From: Paulinella micropora | Taxonomy: Eukaryota > Cercozoa > Imbricatea > Euglyphida > Paulinellidae | Length of the DNA stretch: 64,000 nt | Reading direction: 5' to 3' | Assembly: GCA_019918135.1 (NCBI GenBank) | Contig: WBZZ01000699.1 | Coordinates: forward strand, 18,780-82,779 | Shown here: piece after piece, positions 35,617 through 45,059 of the stretch | How positions within the stretch are numbered: the first letter of the stretch is position 1 | Layout of the letters: the number at the start of each line of letters is the position of its first letter | Made by a program: the position numbers and the translations under genes | The notes under the pieces: model-generated | Databases searched by the model: none | What the model was told of the DNA's origin: nothing | Seen by the model: only the letters and a program-made list of their open reading frames with translations

Positions 35617-37443
35617 ATGTCTACAGGCAAGAGAACCTGCCCCCACGGCGTTAGCGTAGCGGCAGGTAAGAGCGGCGGTCGGCTGCCACCGTTTTGGCTA
35701 GAGGCTCTAAAGTACCAAGTAAAGCACAACCGCCAGGAAATTGTGTTGGACGCCGCGACGCTAGACCCTAGCAACGAAGACCTACAAGAGATTTTGCGTC
35801 AACCCCAACAGGAAAAGTTTGGCTTACAAGTGCGCTGCCGAGGCGCGAAGGACTTGGCCAAACTGGAGAAGCTATTTGAGCAGATTAATATTGGTGGGTG
35901 TGTCGGGCGCTTGGAAATACGCGATCTGAAGCTGAAAAAAGAAAAGGCTCGGAGCTTCAAGCTCGGCCAAGGAATCGACGGCTTAGTGCTTGTCGATTGC
36001 CGACGTGTACAGTTTCAGCTCGACGAAGAACAATATAGGCTCTTAGATGAAGCACGAGTGTTGGGAAAGAGAGCAGCAAGCTGCTTAATCAAACCGAGGC
36101 CGGAATTTGCTAGCTACACTCGAACTAAACGATTGACGACGCGTTATACTTTGCCAAAAGCTCGTGCGGGTTTCGGTGAGCCTGCCTACGCAGAGTTAGA
36201 AGACGTATCGTGGGTGCGCCGCGATCAAGTGGTCGACTTGGAAGTCATTCTTTTGGGGGCTTGTGGTTATCCAAACATCGACTTTAATTTCAGTTTTGGA
36301 CACACCATCTGGCCTTGTCTCCAGACCTTTCGCTTGCGTTCCCCCGAGGGAGCGCGCATTATTGCAGAAAATACTACGGGCGCCCTTGCTGAGCGGAAAG
36401 GATTCGTTGACATTGGCGGCCCAGAAGCTGTGTGGGAAATTGTAAAGCTCTATCGGCCTTCAGACGACGTATATGAATTATCCCGCCCAAGGCTAGATGC
36501 ACTTTTTAATATCCGGCAGCGACGTCAGGGTCAGCGACGTCCGGGTCACACACATGGAATGCAATTAAGGAGTGAGGGAGAACAACGCGGGGAAACGCCC
36601 AAGAATTATGGTTATTTGCGTGAGCTGGAGCTGGAGGGGTTCCTGCTGCAAGCCGGCGTTTTTGACACGTTCTTGGCTGGACTGCCCGTGTCAGCCCCCA
36701 AGAAGGACGCGGTTCTGCGCCTAGTGTGCTGCAGGCCATCGGGGCTTAGCACACCGGTTGAAATGGCAGACAAGCTAAGAAAGCTGCTGCCCTGGCTGGT
36801 AGAGCTTGGCCTGCACGACTGTGATTTTGTCGACGACAGGTTTTTGCAGGTTTTATTTGCCGCAAAGACTTGTTGTGATAACAAAAAAAAAAGCTTAGAG
36901 CACCTGCAGCGTCTGGACCTCTCTGGCACGTCTATTACTTCTAATAGGTGGTGGCCTAGTGGTGGTTTGCTAAACCATGTCCAAAGCTTGCAGGTGCCCA
37001 ACCTTAGAAACCTGCCTGATTTGGACGAGGCTGGTGCTACACTAGAAAATCTTACGGAACTGTGCGTGGAGCAACCCTGCCCACTTGATCTTGTTCTACT
37101 CCGAGTGCCAGTATCTGTAAAGACGCTGAAACTTCGTTTAAAAGAAAAGCCCGATAGCGACTGGTGTCAGAAATTCTGGCAAATGCTACAGCTACTACAG
37201 GAATGTTGTCTGTGCGACGACCTTTCGTCGGACGGGATGAGCCTCGGGTTGGCAAAGGATCTGTGGGGAAAGCTATCGGGGGATCGTCGCACATATCCTG
37301 TCCTACTTGATTTGCGCAGAACAAATCTGAATCTGGAAGAGCTGCACCCGTTTCTCGACGAGACATCCAGGCAGGGTAGGGCCGTCATGATGTTTGACCT
37401 GCCCCCCGCCCAGCCCGCAGCGCGACCTTGCCAAGCTTTTTAA
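35617..37443 (+). CDS. LRR protein, family B
   Basis: 608 residues from MSTGKRTCPHGVS. An ATG at 35563 in the same frame would add a low-complexity Lys-rich leader and is not preferred. The protein is a paralogue of the partial gene at 1-1660. The C-terminal half has LRR-like units (LRELELEGFLL, LVELGLHDCDFVDDRFL, LQRLDLSGTSITSN, LTELCVEQPCPLDLVLL). No F-box is evident; the N-terminal ~130 residues are family-specific. It ends tail-to-tail with the gene at 37498, 55 bp apart, with T/A-rich DNA (AATAAAAAG) between. Confidence 0.75.
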   Translation: MSTGKRTCPHGVSVAAGKSGGRLPPFWLEALKYQVKHNRQEIVLDAATLDPSNEDLQEILRQPQQEKFGLQVRCRGAKDLAKLEKLFEQINIGGCVGRLEIRDLKLKKEKARSFKLGQGIDGLVLVDCRRVQFQLDEEQYRLLDEARVLGKRAASCLIKPRPEFASYTRTKRLTTRYTLPKARAGFGEPAYAELEDVSWVRRDQVVDLEVILLGACGYPNIDFNFSFGHTIWPCLQTFRLRSPEGARIIAENTTGALAERKGFVDIGGPEAVWEIVKLYRPSDDVYELSRPRLDALFNIRQRRQGQRRPGHTHGMQLRSEGEQRGETPKNYGYLRELELEGFLLQAGVFDTFLAGLPVSAPKKDAVLRLVCCRPSGLSTPVEMADKLRKLLPWLVELGLHDCDFVDDRFLQVLFAAKTCCDNKKKSLEHLQRLDLSGTSITSNRWWPSGGLLNHVQSLQVPNLRNLPDLDEAGATLENLTELCVEQPCPLDLVLLRVPVSVKTLKLRLKEKPDSDWCQKFWQMLQLLQECCLCDDLSSDGMSLGLAKDLWGKLSGDRRTYPVLLDLRRTNLNLEELHPFLDETSRQGRAVMMFDLPPAQPAARPCQAF

Positions 37444-37497
37444 TTGATAACGACTATTTTTTAATACACTGGCTTAATAAAAAGAAAGAGCTAGAAA

Positions 37498-38112
37498 TCA
37501 AGGCCACTTCCTCTTTTTTAGTTGTGTCCGCCTTTGTTGTAAATACCCAATCCTTGCCTCCACTTCTTGTGAGTCGAATTCAGGACCCACAAATTCCAGG
37601 AGCCGGGCGGCTGAGACCTGCAATTTGCTGCGAAGCCTGCCGCAATGACTGCAGCGCCTCTTTCGTAGCTTAACCCTAAAGTAACTTTGCAAATCCTCTT
37701 CTCTTTGGTTATATTCGTCTCTCCCGTGTAAGATCATGCTCGGGATTTGAATTACCATAGAAATCACCTGGCGCTTAGCCTTGTCGCAGCAGACCTCTTT
37801 CTGGCCTTGCAGCAAGCCGTAAAAGATACGCGCCCGCAACTTATCCAGGGCCGTCGCCGGGACCAGACACCAAGCCACCGCTGCTCTAAAGGCGCGACAC
37901 ACGCGAGACAAGCTGGCAGCGGCTGAGTAATAGGCAACGACATCCTCCCCGACTTGAGGCTTGTGTTTGTTACCCAAGACCCACGATATGACCAGGCGCG
38001 ACAACACGGGGATAGTCTGTAGGGTTGATTGCGGACGAAAAGCAGGCACGTCGTCCAGCCGCCGGCGACGAGGGCTGAGCATCCGTCTGTGTTTACAACA
38101 AAAGAAAAACAC
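37498..38112 (-). CDS. Small basic protein with CxxC pair
   Basis: 204 residues; the Met at residue 11 (MLSPRRRRLDDVP, 38082) may be the real start. A helical, F-box-like stretch occurs near residues 60-85 (VAYYSAAASLSRVCRAFRAA). A C-terminal basic part has RRCSHCGRLRSKLQ, one CxxC pair, and ends RRTQLKKRKWP. It may be a nucleic-acid-binding or F-box-like adaptor, but neither is secure. Confidence 0.55.
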   Translation of the reverse strand: MFFFCCKHRRMLSPRRRRLDDVPAFRPQSTLQTIPVLSRLVISWVLGNKHKPQVGEDVVAYYSAAASLSRVCRAFRAAVAWCLVPATALDKLRARIFYGLLQGQKEVCCDKAKRQVISMVIQIPSMILHGRDEYNQREEDLQSYFRVKLRKRRCSHCGRLRSKLQVSAARLLEFVGPEFDSQEVEARIGYLQQRRTQLKKRKWP

Positions 38113-38119
38113 CGGGGGC

Positions 38120-38575
38120 TTATGCCCGGCGTGCCTCAGCTATGATGTCTCGCAACAGTAGCGCCAGGTCGGGTTCGATTTTGGGTCGTACGTTGCTAAT
38201 TACGTACTTTAAATCAGCTTCTGTCATTCGCAGGAGATCTGGTAGATTGCGATATCTCAGAGCTCGCAAGACCAAGTCCTGCGAGCGATTCTCCACACCC
38301 TGGGCTTGCAGCCTTGTGCGCAACCACAGCTGTGCATCCTGGTGTAAGCCGCTGGGGGGGCTGCGGGGCTCTGGCTGCGAAATCGCTAGTTCTTGCTCCT
38401 GTGCGGCAAGCACGGGCTGCCAGGGCAGTCTTGGCGTGCCTTGCCTCTTTTCTTTGCTTGTTTTTCCCGCCCCTTCTTCTCCGCCTTGTGGCTCAATCTG
38501 CAAACCGGCAGATTCAGATTCGACTCTGGATCGCCAGGAGCTTAGGAGGCCCTCAAAGCCACTTTGCGCACTCAT
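38120..38575 (-). CDS. Small protein with SAM-like C-terminal helices
   Basis: 151 residues from MSAQSGFEGLLSSW. A longer frame to 38770 exists but its first 65 codons cross a G/C-rich hairpin and are rejected. The middle is disordered (Glu, Lys, Pro, Gln). The last ~70 residues are helical, with NLPDLLRMTEADLKYVI and LALLLRDIIAEARR, reminiscent of a SAM domain. It sits 7 bp downstream of the next gene on the same strand. Confidence 0.5.
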   Translation of the reverse strand: MSAQSGFEGLLSSWRSRVESESAGLQIEPQGGEEGAGKTSKEKRQGTPRLPWQPVLAAQEQELAISQPEPRSPPSGLHQDAQLWLRTRLQAQGVENRSQDLVLRALRYRNLPDLLRMTEADLKYVISNVRPKIEPDLALLLRDIIAEARRA

Positions 38576-38699
38576 TTTAAGCTTCTGTAAAAAACTTTTC
38601 TTTTGTGTTGGGGGGGACAAGGGGGGGCAGAGATAGGAGAAAGCTCCCCCCCCCCCACCCACCCCCCTGCACACACATGAACTCATTTCCTCCCTGCCC

Positions 38700-39812
38700 C
38701 TACTCTCTTGCTCTTTTTTTTTGCCGCAGGCCGCGCCAACGGCCTGGGCGGATATTGGTTGGTAAAACACTTGAACAATGTTGTTGTAGAAGAGCGAGCA
38801 GCTGCCAGGCCATTATTGCATACACATGACGCATGTCTTTGTCGTGCAAACGGGAGGTTTCTGCGCGCAACCGGTTATAAAAGTCGCGCTCTTTGTACTG
38901 TAGCCTGTCTTTATCTTTGACAGACTTTTGTAACAGATGATAACGAAACCAGAACGAATCGGCCAAGCGGATATTCACTTTCTTGGGCCCTTTGTCACTC
39001 CTGTTCAAATCAGGAACTTGAGTGTCGTGATCCAGTCCTGCTGGATCTTGTGAAAGTGACATGTACCAGCAGAAACAAGGACAGGGCTTCTCTTGCTTGA
39101 TCATGTCACCGCACCACAGCGCGGCGACCAAAAAGCACAGCTCAGTCGCTCTTGAAAATTCCTGCTGTACGACCTTGGCGGCTTCCTTGCTGGCTGGCCA
39201 CCTGTCGAGGTTCGGTCCAATTGTGCTGGCATAAAAGGAGGCGGCGTTCAAAAACCCGACTACTCGGTTTATTCCGGGCATGGGCTCGTTCTTTTGTCGC
39301 GCCTGTTCTCGTAGATAAAACCAGAAGTAGTCTTTTCTAATATCCGGGCGCTCACTCAAGGTGCTTGCGCGCTCGATAACCAGTAGACCATCATTTACCA
39401 AAGAATTCGCCCGCACATTTGGTGTATGCTCTGTTGAGAACACATAGTCTGTGGCACTAATACCAGTTCGAACCAAGCAGTTCTGCCGCAAAGTTTCTTG
39501 TTCTTGGATTAGCAAATTAAGTGTGTCTTCAGCAGCTATGCCAGGCCTTTTGGACGGGGATAGAGGGCGCCCGCCCCTCGGCAAAAACAAACACAAGCGC
39601 CCAGCATGCATATCCGGTGCATCCCAATCTAAGATACCAAATACACGTATTACGGGCGGAACAAAGGCGTTTGTTTTTTTGTGCAGATAATTTTGTATTG
39701 CAATGTCCATAAACACTCCAGGACCGGCTGGTTTTATAACCGCTACAAGGAAATTTCTAGTTTCCTGGATATCGTCTAAGGCGCTTTTCCCGTACGATTT
39801 CAGGCATTGCAC
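38700..39812 (-). CDS. Unknown protein, 5' end probably broken
   Basis: 370 codons from a GTG; no ATG lies near. Upstream codons in the same frame (NCDWQRIQHVQCLKSYG) already read like protein, up to a TGA about 40 nt before. Further upstream, 39887-40174 is protein-like in another frame. The protein has DMHAGRLCLFLPRGGRP, KDYFWFYLREQARQKNEP, ELCFLVAALWCGDMIKQE and a basic C-terminus. No family is recognised. It is best seen as the main part of a gene whose start now lies in a different frame. Confidence 0.55.
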   Translation of the reverse strand: MQCLKSYGKSALDDIQETRNFLVAVIKPAGPGVFMDIAIQNYLHKKTNAFVPPVIRVFGILDWDAPDMHAGRLCLFLPRGGRPLSPSKRPGIAAEDTLNLLIQEQETLRQNCLVRTGISATDYVFSTEHTPNVRANSLVNDGLLVIERASTLSERPDIRKDYFWFYLREQARQKNEPMPGINRVVGFLNAASFYASTIGPNLDRWPASKEAAKVVQQEFSRATELCFLVAALWCGDMIKQEKPCPCFCWYMSLSQDPAGLDHDTQVPDLNRSDKGPKKVNIRLADSFWFRYHLLQKSVKDKDRLQYKERDFYNRLRAETSRLHDKDMRHVYAIMAWQLLALLQQHCSSVLPTNIRPGRWRGLRQKKRARE

Positions 39813-40174
39813 GTGCTGGATCCTCTGCCAGTCACAATTTTTTCTTGCTCAGCTAGGTATGCCTATCCTCGACTTCCTCAACTTCCTCAATTACATTTAC
39901 TGTTTAGGTCAAATGTCCGTAGCATTCTTCCGTTGTTGTCGTGCTGAGAAAAAAATGTTCGGGCTTTTTGAGCCATTTCGATATTTCCAAATAAATTGTT
40001 ATCGAATTCAGGGGTGTTTTTTCCGAAAAGCTCTAGAATTTCTTTTTTAGGGTTACCACAGGAAAGCGCTTCAGACCAGACAGAGCTTTCAAGCAACTCA
40101 TAAGCCCTGCTGTTTACAGGGCAATCTTTTTTGGGATGTCTAGGTGGTAAAGAAAAGAGTTTCGAGAGGGACAT
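39813..40174 (-). pseudogene. Probable 5' part of the preceding gene
   Basis: 95 codons from ATG at 40174 (MSLSKLFSLPPRHPKKDCPV) run to a stop at 39887. Beyond it, other frames carry IEEVEEVEDRHT and then LSKKK before joining the 38700-39812 frame at NCDWQRI. Two frame changes, one at an A6 run near 39842, would connect the pieces into a single ~490-residue gene. Alternatively it is a separate small gene. Confidence 0.4.
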
Positions 40175-40281
40175 ACTACTACTTATTTAAAATATAAAAT
40201 AGAAGGACAGATATAAGAATTAGAGGGGGGGGGGGGGGAGGGGATTACTCGCCCTCCCTCTTTCTCTCTCTTTCCGCGGAG

Positions 40282-41075
40282 TCAAGAAGGAAAATAGAAA
40301 GACTTCAAGTCGGCAAGGAGCAATAGAATACCTATCAAAAAAGAGACAATGGAAAATACCAGTATACATACAAACGTTTGATAATTCCACTCACTTATAA
40401 ATCTTCGTCCGCAGCATGTCTTATATGGTGGCAGCTTAGTCATGTATTCATGGGACTTAAACTCTTCACGGTGCCTTTTCTTTTCATCCTGGCAATAGAC
40501 GGCTATGGCGCAAAGAAGGCTAATAATGGGGACAGGCACCAGAAAAACGACACCAGAGATATAGTTGTCTCTTGGAAGACAGGTAAGGCTGATTGAGTAC
40601 GAAATAGCGCAGGCGCCGCTACAGTGAGCCTGCCAGCTAATAGTGAGGTTAGGGTGTGCAGATCGCCCTTGGCTTCCAATATTGATATCGTGTTTGTAGC
40701 TTTGTCTGCCCGCTTTGCAATCACTAGGTTCGTTAGCCCAGGTCACACGGCCGTTGGTTTGGAACGTTATATTGGTCATGTTGGAGCTGTCGCTAGGATT
40801 GTACAAAAAATAGAATGTTGTCAAGAATTTGCATTCCTTAGCCGAGGTTTTGTCAAAGGGTTTAAAGAACCCGATAATCACACCCCCGGCAGAGGAACTG
40901 TCGTTGGTCCATTTAACGGACGGCGAGACGGCCGCACCGCAGACCCCTGTCGTTGAATAACTCGTTTCATCGCCCTTCTCCAGCGCGTAGATTCTACTTT
41001 TATTCGTGGTTCCGGCTGCTCCCGTTAGCTGATCGCCCAGTATCAGAAACAGACAAAGAAAAACTTGTTGGACAT
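40282..41075 (-). CDS. Membrane glycoprotein with signal peptide (frame break at start)
   Basis: The frame open from about 41106 encodes a signal-peptide-like core (VQQVFLCLFLILGDQLTGA), an ectodomain with N-glycosylation sequons (NKS, NDS, NMT, NIT, NLT), and two strong membrane segments (VVFLVPVPIISLLCAIAVYC and TFVCILVFSIVSFLIGILLL) near the C-terminus, with a Cys-containing loop between. The frame itself has no ATG. An ATG at 41075 in the neighbouring frame (MSNKFF) would connect if the T5 run at 41063-41067 had one more T. The ATG at 40881 would remove the signal peptide and is not preferred. Confidence 0.65.
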
Positions 41076-41077
41076 TT

Positions 41078-41104
41078 CTAGCGACTGCTCCACCAAAAGA
41101 AAGC

Positions 41105-41139
<35 letters not shown>

Positions 41140-42082
41140 GCACACTTTTGTCTTTTTGCCGGCCCCCCAACACCCCCCCGTTTCCCCTCGCCGCCCCTTT
41201 GAGCCAGGCCCTGAGTGATTGGTAGCGCTCTCCTGGTTTTTGAAGTGAGGCATGGACCTTTGCCACCAAAGCCCACAGCCGCCCGCCGTCGGAGTTCGGC
41301 CAATCGGGGCTCGGGCCTCGGTCGTAAGCAAACCGAAAGGCGGCGTCGGCCAGGATGGAGGCCCTGGAGCGCGCAAACTCGTCTGTGAAAGTTAGAGCTA
41401 AAAGTACTGTCAGGGCGTGCGCAGCCCGGTTGCTGTCGCTGTCGTCCGCCACCAGTTCCGAGAGAAACTCTGCTGCGTTGGGCGTGCGCAGATTCCAGTC
41501 TGTGATCAGCAGAATGTCCTTTTCGTGCCTTTGGAGCTGCTTTGGAGTGTACGACCAGCCAGCGCTGTCAGCTAGCAGCTGTGAGCTGAGGGGGTCGACT
41601 TCGTTGAATTTGCTGGCCAACCAAAGGCAAGCTGCGCCTTCGGCCTGCAGCGATTTCCTGTTCACTCGTCCGCGCTGGGTGTGATATTGCGGCAGTAATT
41701 CTGCGCAGAGCACCAACGTTTCTGGATGCAGCTTTTGTTCGCACGCGATCTCGCACAGCCATTCAAACAGCTTAGGGTACGTGGCTTCTACGTCAGACTG
41801 TACTCTATTGGCGCCCTGCTCAGATTTCCACGACTTGTGTCTGTGCTCTTGGGCTGCCCAGCTCCAGCTGGGCTGGGCCTGCTGCGATTGCCCGGTGCGG
41901 GCTGTGTCCATAATGACCAAGAAGGGCGGCTCAAACGGCAGCTCCGGCGCACAGAGCCTACGTTTTGTAGGTGTGCAACCCAGCTCCGTGGCTAGCAAAC
42001 GCTTGTGCGTGGCCAGACGCTTGCGCCCTGGTGGTGAATCAACCCGATTATTATTATTATCTGTTTCAGCCATGAGGAGCAT
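41078..42082 (-). CDS. Cyclin-like protein
   Basis: 335 residues from MLLMAETDNNNN (MAETD at 42073 is equally possible); an open frame back to 42460 crosses G/C hairpins and is rejected. Residues ~90-200 are a cyclin box: PKLFEWLCEIACEQKLHPET, then KSLQAEGAACLWLASKFNEV and LLITDWNLRTPNAAEFL. A second helical half follows (AHALTVLLALTFTDEFARS). Cyclins activate cyclin-dependent kinases; a host cell-cycle role is inferred. No partner kinase is seen in the window. The last ~25 residues are microsatellite-encoded. Confidence 0.85.
41107..41136. repeat. (TA)n microsatellite
   Basis: About 13 TA units between the membrane-protein gene and the cyclin gene. It is read as Tyr-Ile codons in the last residues of the cyclin frame, so the true cyclin stop may once have been earlier. 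Confidence 0.8.
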
Positions 42083-42186
42083 TGTGCGCGCCCCCCAAGC
42101 GCGACGATGCTCGGCAAGAAGAAAAAAAGAACAGAGGTTTTCTGGGGTCTGCATCTCTGTTGTTTTCCATGGCCACCAAAGAGAGA

Positions 42187-42300
42187 GGGGGGGGGGGGCA
42201 CCCCCCCCCCCCCACACACACACACACACCCTAGAACGTCCCACGCCCCCCCCCCCCCCTCCTGTACACGAGGGGCCTCGTGAGGGGGGGGGGGAGGGCA
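42187..42300. repeat. G/C hairpins upstream of cyclin and F-box genes
   Basis: G12-CA-C13 (42187-42213), a (CA)n stretch, then C15 (42246-42260) facing GAGGGGGGGGGGAGGG (42280-42297). They lie between divergent genes. Homopolymer frames crossing here are not coding. Confidence 0.6.
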
Positions 42301-42414
42301 TGAGTGTGTCGTGTGCCCCACCCCCCCTCCCCGAAGAAAGAAAACAGAAATAAGAGTAGGAACAACAAGACAAAGGGTGAGGAGGGGGGGTAAGAAGAGA
42401 GAGGGAGGGCCGAC

Positions 42415-44803
42415 ATGCTCCGCACCGCCAAGCGTCGGTGCCTGGAGCCGGTGGCCGCAAGCGGGCTGAACGACTGGGCAGAGATTTTTTTTTCTCATGG
42501 TGCCGGCTTGCTTTCGGCGGTTGACTTGGTGCAACTTTTGAAGAGCTGCAAAGCTTGGGAGCAGCAGCTGTCAGTGTATGTGAGACCGCAGCGCTGGGTA
42601 TCCCGTGCCCTGGGCGACGAGTCCCTGACGGAGGACTTGACAGAAGAAGAAGTGGCCGCCGCGGAAGGCGCTAGCTGTTTCCCGCAGCTGAACACGGTGC
42701 TCTGGCTTAATTACACACAGGACTTTCTCCAGCTGCGCACGCCCATGCCGCCGCGCAGGCGACGGCTGTTGCGGCTGGCCCTGCCTTGGTTTCGGCACGT
42801 GGTTCATCTGCGTGTGGAGTGTGACGTTCAGGCCGCCGAAACGCTCCTGTGTGCCTGGCGTAAGTACGGCCCGCGGCAGGAGCTACGCTCGCTATCTCTA
42901 AAACTTTACGACGAAGAACCCGATGACGACAGGTCGTCCATGTTGTACGAGGAGCAGATTGAACCAGCGTTGCGCGGGCTGCTGCGTGGTGTGCAAGAGT
43001 TGCGCTTGGACTATGTGCATTTTGGTGAGCGCGGCTTGGGTGGCCTGTGGCCGGCGCCCGGCCCTGTGCCGCCCTTGTCACGGTTGAGGCTTAAGTACTG
43101 CACTGGCTCCCGACTGTGGGGCGAGGCGTTTGAACGCCTGGCCCCGACGCTCGAAGTGGTGGAGGTGTACAGGGACGGCGACTGCGATGTCCCGGAGAAC
43201 GGCTTTGTGTTGCCTGTGGGGGCGCTCCGGCCCGTGTGTTGGCCCCGGCTCCGTCGCGTGGTCGCGGGGGGGCCCCTGTCACCGCTGGGTCTGGTGGATT
43301 TGCTGCGGGGCCTCGGCGCGGAGGCTGGCACGGGGTTGCAGTGGGAACCCGCCTGCACGCCGGTGCTGGAGTCATACGAGCTTGACTTGGCCAGATTTGT
43401 CGACAGCACTCCGCACGAGCCCGACCACGAGCATCTAGGACAATGGGAGGCCGGGCTGCTGACGGAGCTTCACCAGGCGCTCTGCCCACTGGGGGGCGTC
43501 GCGCCCGACTTTCTGAATTTGAATCTGTACAATGTAGATTTGTGGGACGAGCCGGGCGAGTCCGACATGGCAGCGCTGTGGCTATTGAAACCCTTGGGAC
43601 TGACGCTGGTCGACCGCGGACCGCCCGCGCAGGCGCTAGACCGGCACGCAGCGGGGTTGGTGCTTGCACAGCAGCTCAGGCACCGCCCCTGTGCCACTAG
43701 CTCCGCGCCACCGAAGCTGGGACTCGAGCTGGGCCTGCGCCCCCTGGCTGTCCCCGCCATGGCAATGGCAGAAGGCGAGCGCCTGCGAGCCTGGGCTCGT
43801 TCCTACCGACGGCTGTTTGCGACGACGCCGCCGCGTTATGGCGCCTTGGGGGAGCAGGAGCTGTCGTTTGAGTCGTTCACGCTGAGTGGCTACCTGCCCT
43901 GGGAGTCCGCCCGGGACTTGCCTGCTATGGTTGAGGTGCAGCGCGAGGTCTGGCGTGGCCTGTGCTCGCTGGGCGTCCCGCTCCGCTGCGGCGGGTTCTG
44001 GCTGTTGGACAAGTGTGGCTTAGGAGGTGGCGGCGAGGAGGAAGATGACAAGGACAAAGACGTCTACCCTGCGCAGAACTTTTGGCGCGGGGCTCTGGGG
44101 GGCGGGCTCTGCTACCACGCCACGGCCTGCGCGGGATTTTTTCCGTTGTCCAGAAGTTCCAGTCGCCAGCGGGGGAGATTGCCTACAGTGTCAAGGACTT
44201 CCGTCTGTTCCTGAGCCCCAGCGACGCCGTGGCCCTGTGGCAAGCGGCGGAGCGCCGGGGCAGCTGGGCAGCCCCCCCCGACTGGTTGCCCCCCGAGCAG
44301 TGGGCTTTCTTAGTTTGCTCGGGGATGCTAGGGGACGACGCGCCCCGCGCAGAACACCCACTGCCGTTGCTGCTCTCGAGGCAAGGGCACGCCCCGTATA
44401 TTGTCCCCCATGGCTACGGCCCGTTCTGCTACGCGTGGCCCTACAAGCTGCCCTGGTTTGAAGACAGCGAGGCGCGGTGCATGCTGATCGGGTATGTTGC
44501 ACAGCTAATGAAGAAGATCGAGGCGGTGTCGTCGGGTCTGTCGTCGCGCCCTCCGGTCGAAAAGATAGCGCTCGAGCTAAAAAGAACAGTGGCGGCCTTA
44601 AACAAGGCAGATGCCCCTGACTTAGCGACTACTTTTCTGTCTGGCTACGTGCTGGAGAAGGGGCAACGTAAATCAGTGAGTTGAGCCTCGAGTTGGTCCG
44701 CCGCGTAGAGGCGGCCTTGTCCCTACCCCACAGCCCCGCCTTTTGGAAAGACATCCACGCAACAGTGCTGGCGCAGCTCAGCACTTTGATAAGGACAGAA
44801 TAA
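42415..44803 (+). pseudogene. F-box/LRR family A gene with two frame breaks
   Basis: Starts MLRTAKRRCLEPVAASGLND, with the F-box-like WAEIFFSHGAGLLSAVDLV. It runs in frame to about 44095, then shifts by -1 in a G6 run (GGGCTCTGGGGGGCGGG) and continues with LPRHGLRGIFSVVQKF to EKGQRKSV. It shifts again near 44675 and ends ELVRRVEAALS...LIRTE at 44803. All pieces match the intact 1883 gene in order, so only one or two bases per break are missing or extra. It may be functional if the breaks are sequence errors. Confidence 0.8.
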
Positions 44804-45059
44804 AAGAGATCAAGCATTTTTTTGGGAAGCAGGAAGAGGGGAGAGCAAGGGGATGGGGGAGGTAGCGGCGGGCATCATTCTGCGTCTCCCCTTCCCCCTT
44901 CTTCCCCCTCGCCACACCCTCCATTTCTTTCTCTTTCCTCCCCCACCCTCTTTGCCCCCCCCCCCCCCCCCGCGCAGTATGTAAATATAGCTAAAAAAGT
45001 TTTTTTTTAACAAAAAGGGGGAGGACCGCACAGGGTTTTAGAAAAACCCGCAAGAAGAC
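44804..45059. other. Intergenic, purine and C-run
   Basis: GGGGGAGGTAGCGGCGGGCA, then a pyrimidine tract with an 18-C run (44956-44973) and T/A-rich DNA before the next gene. No gene is seen. Confidence 0.4.
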
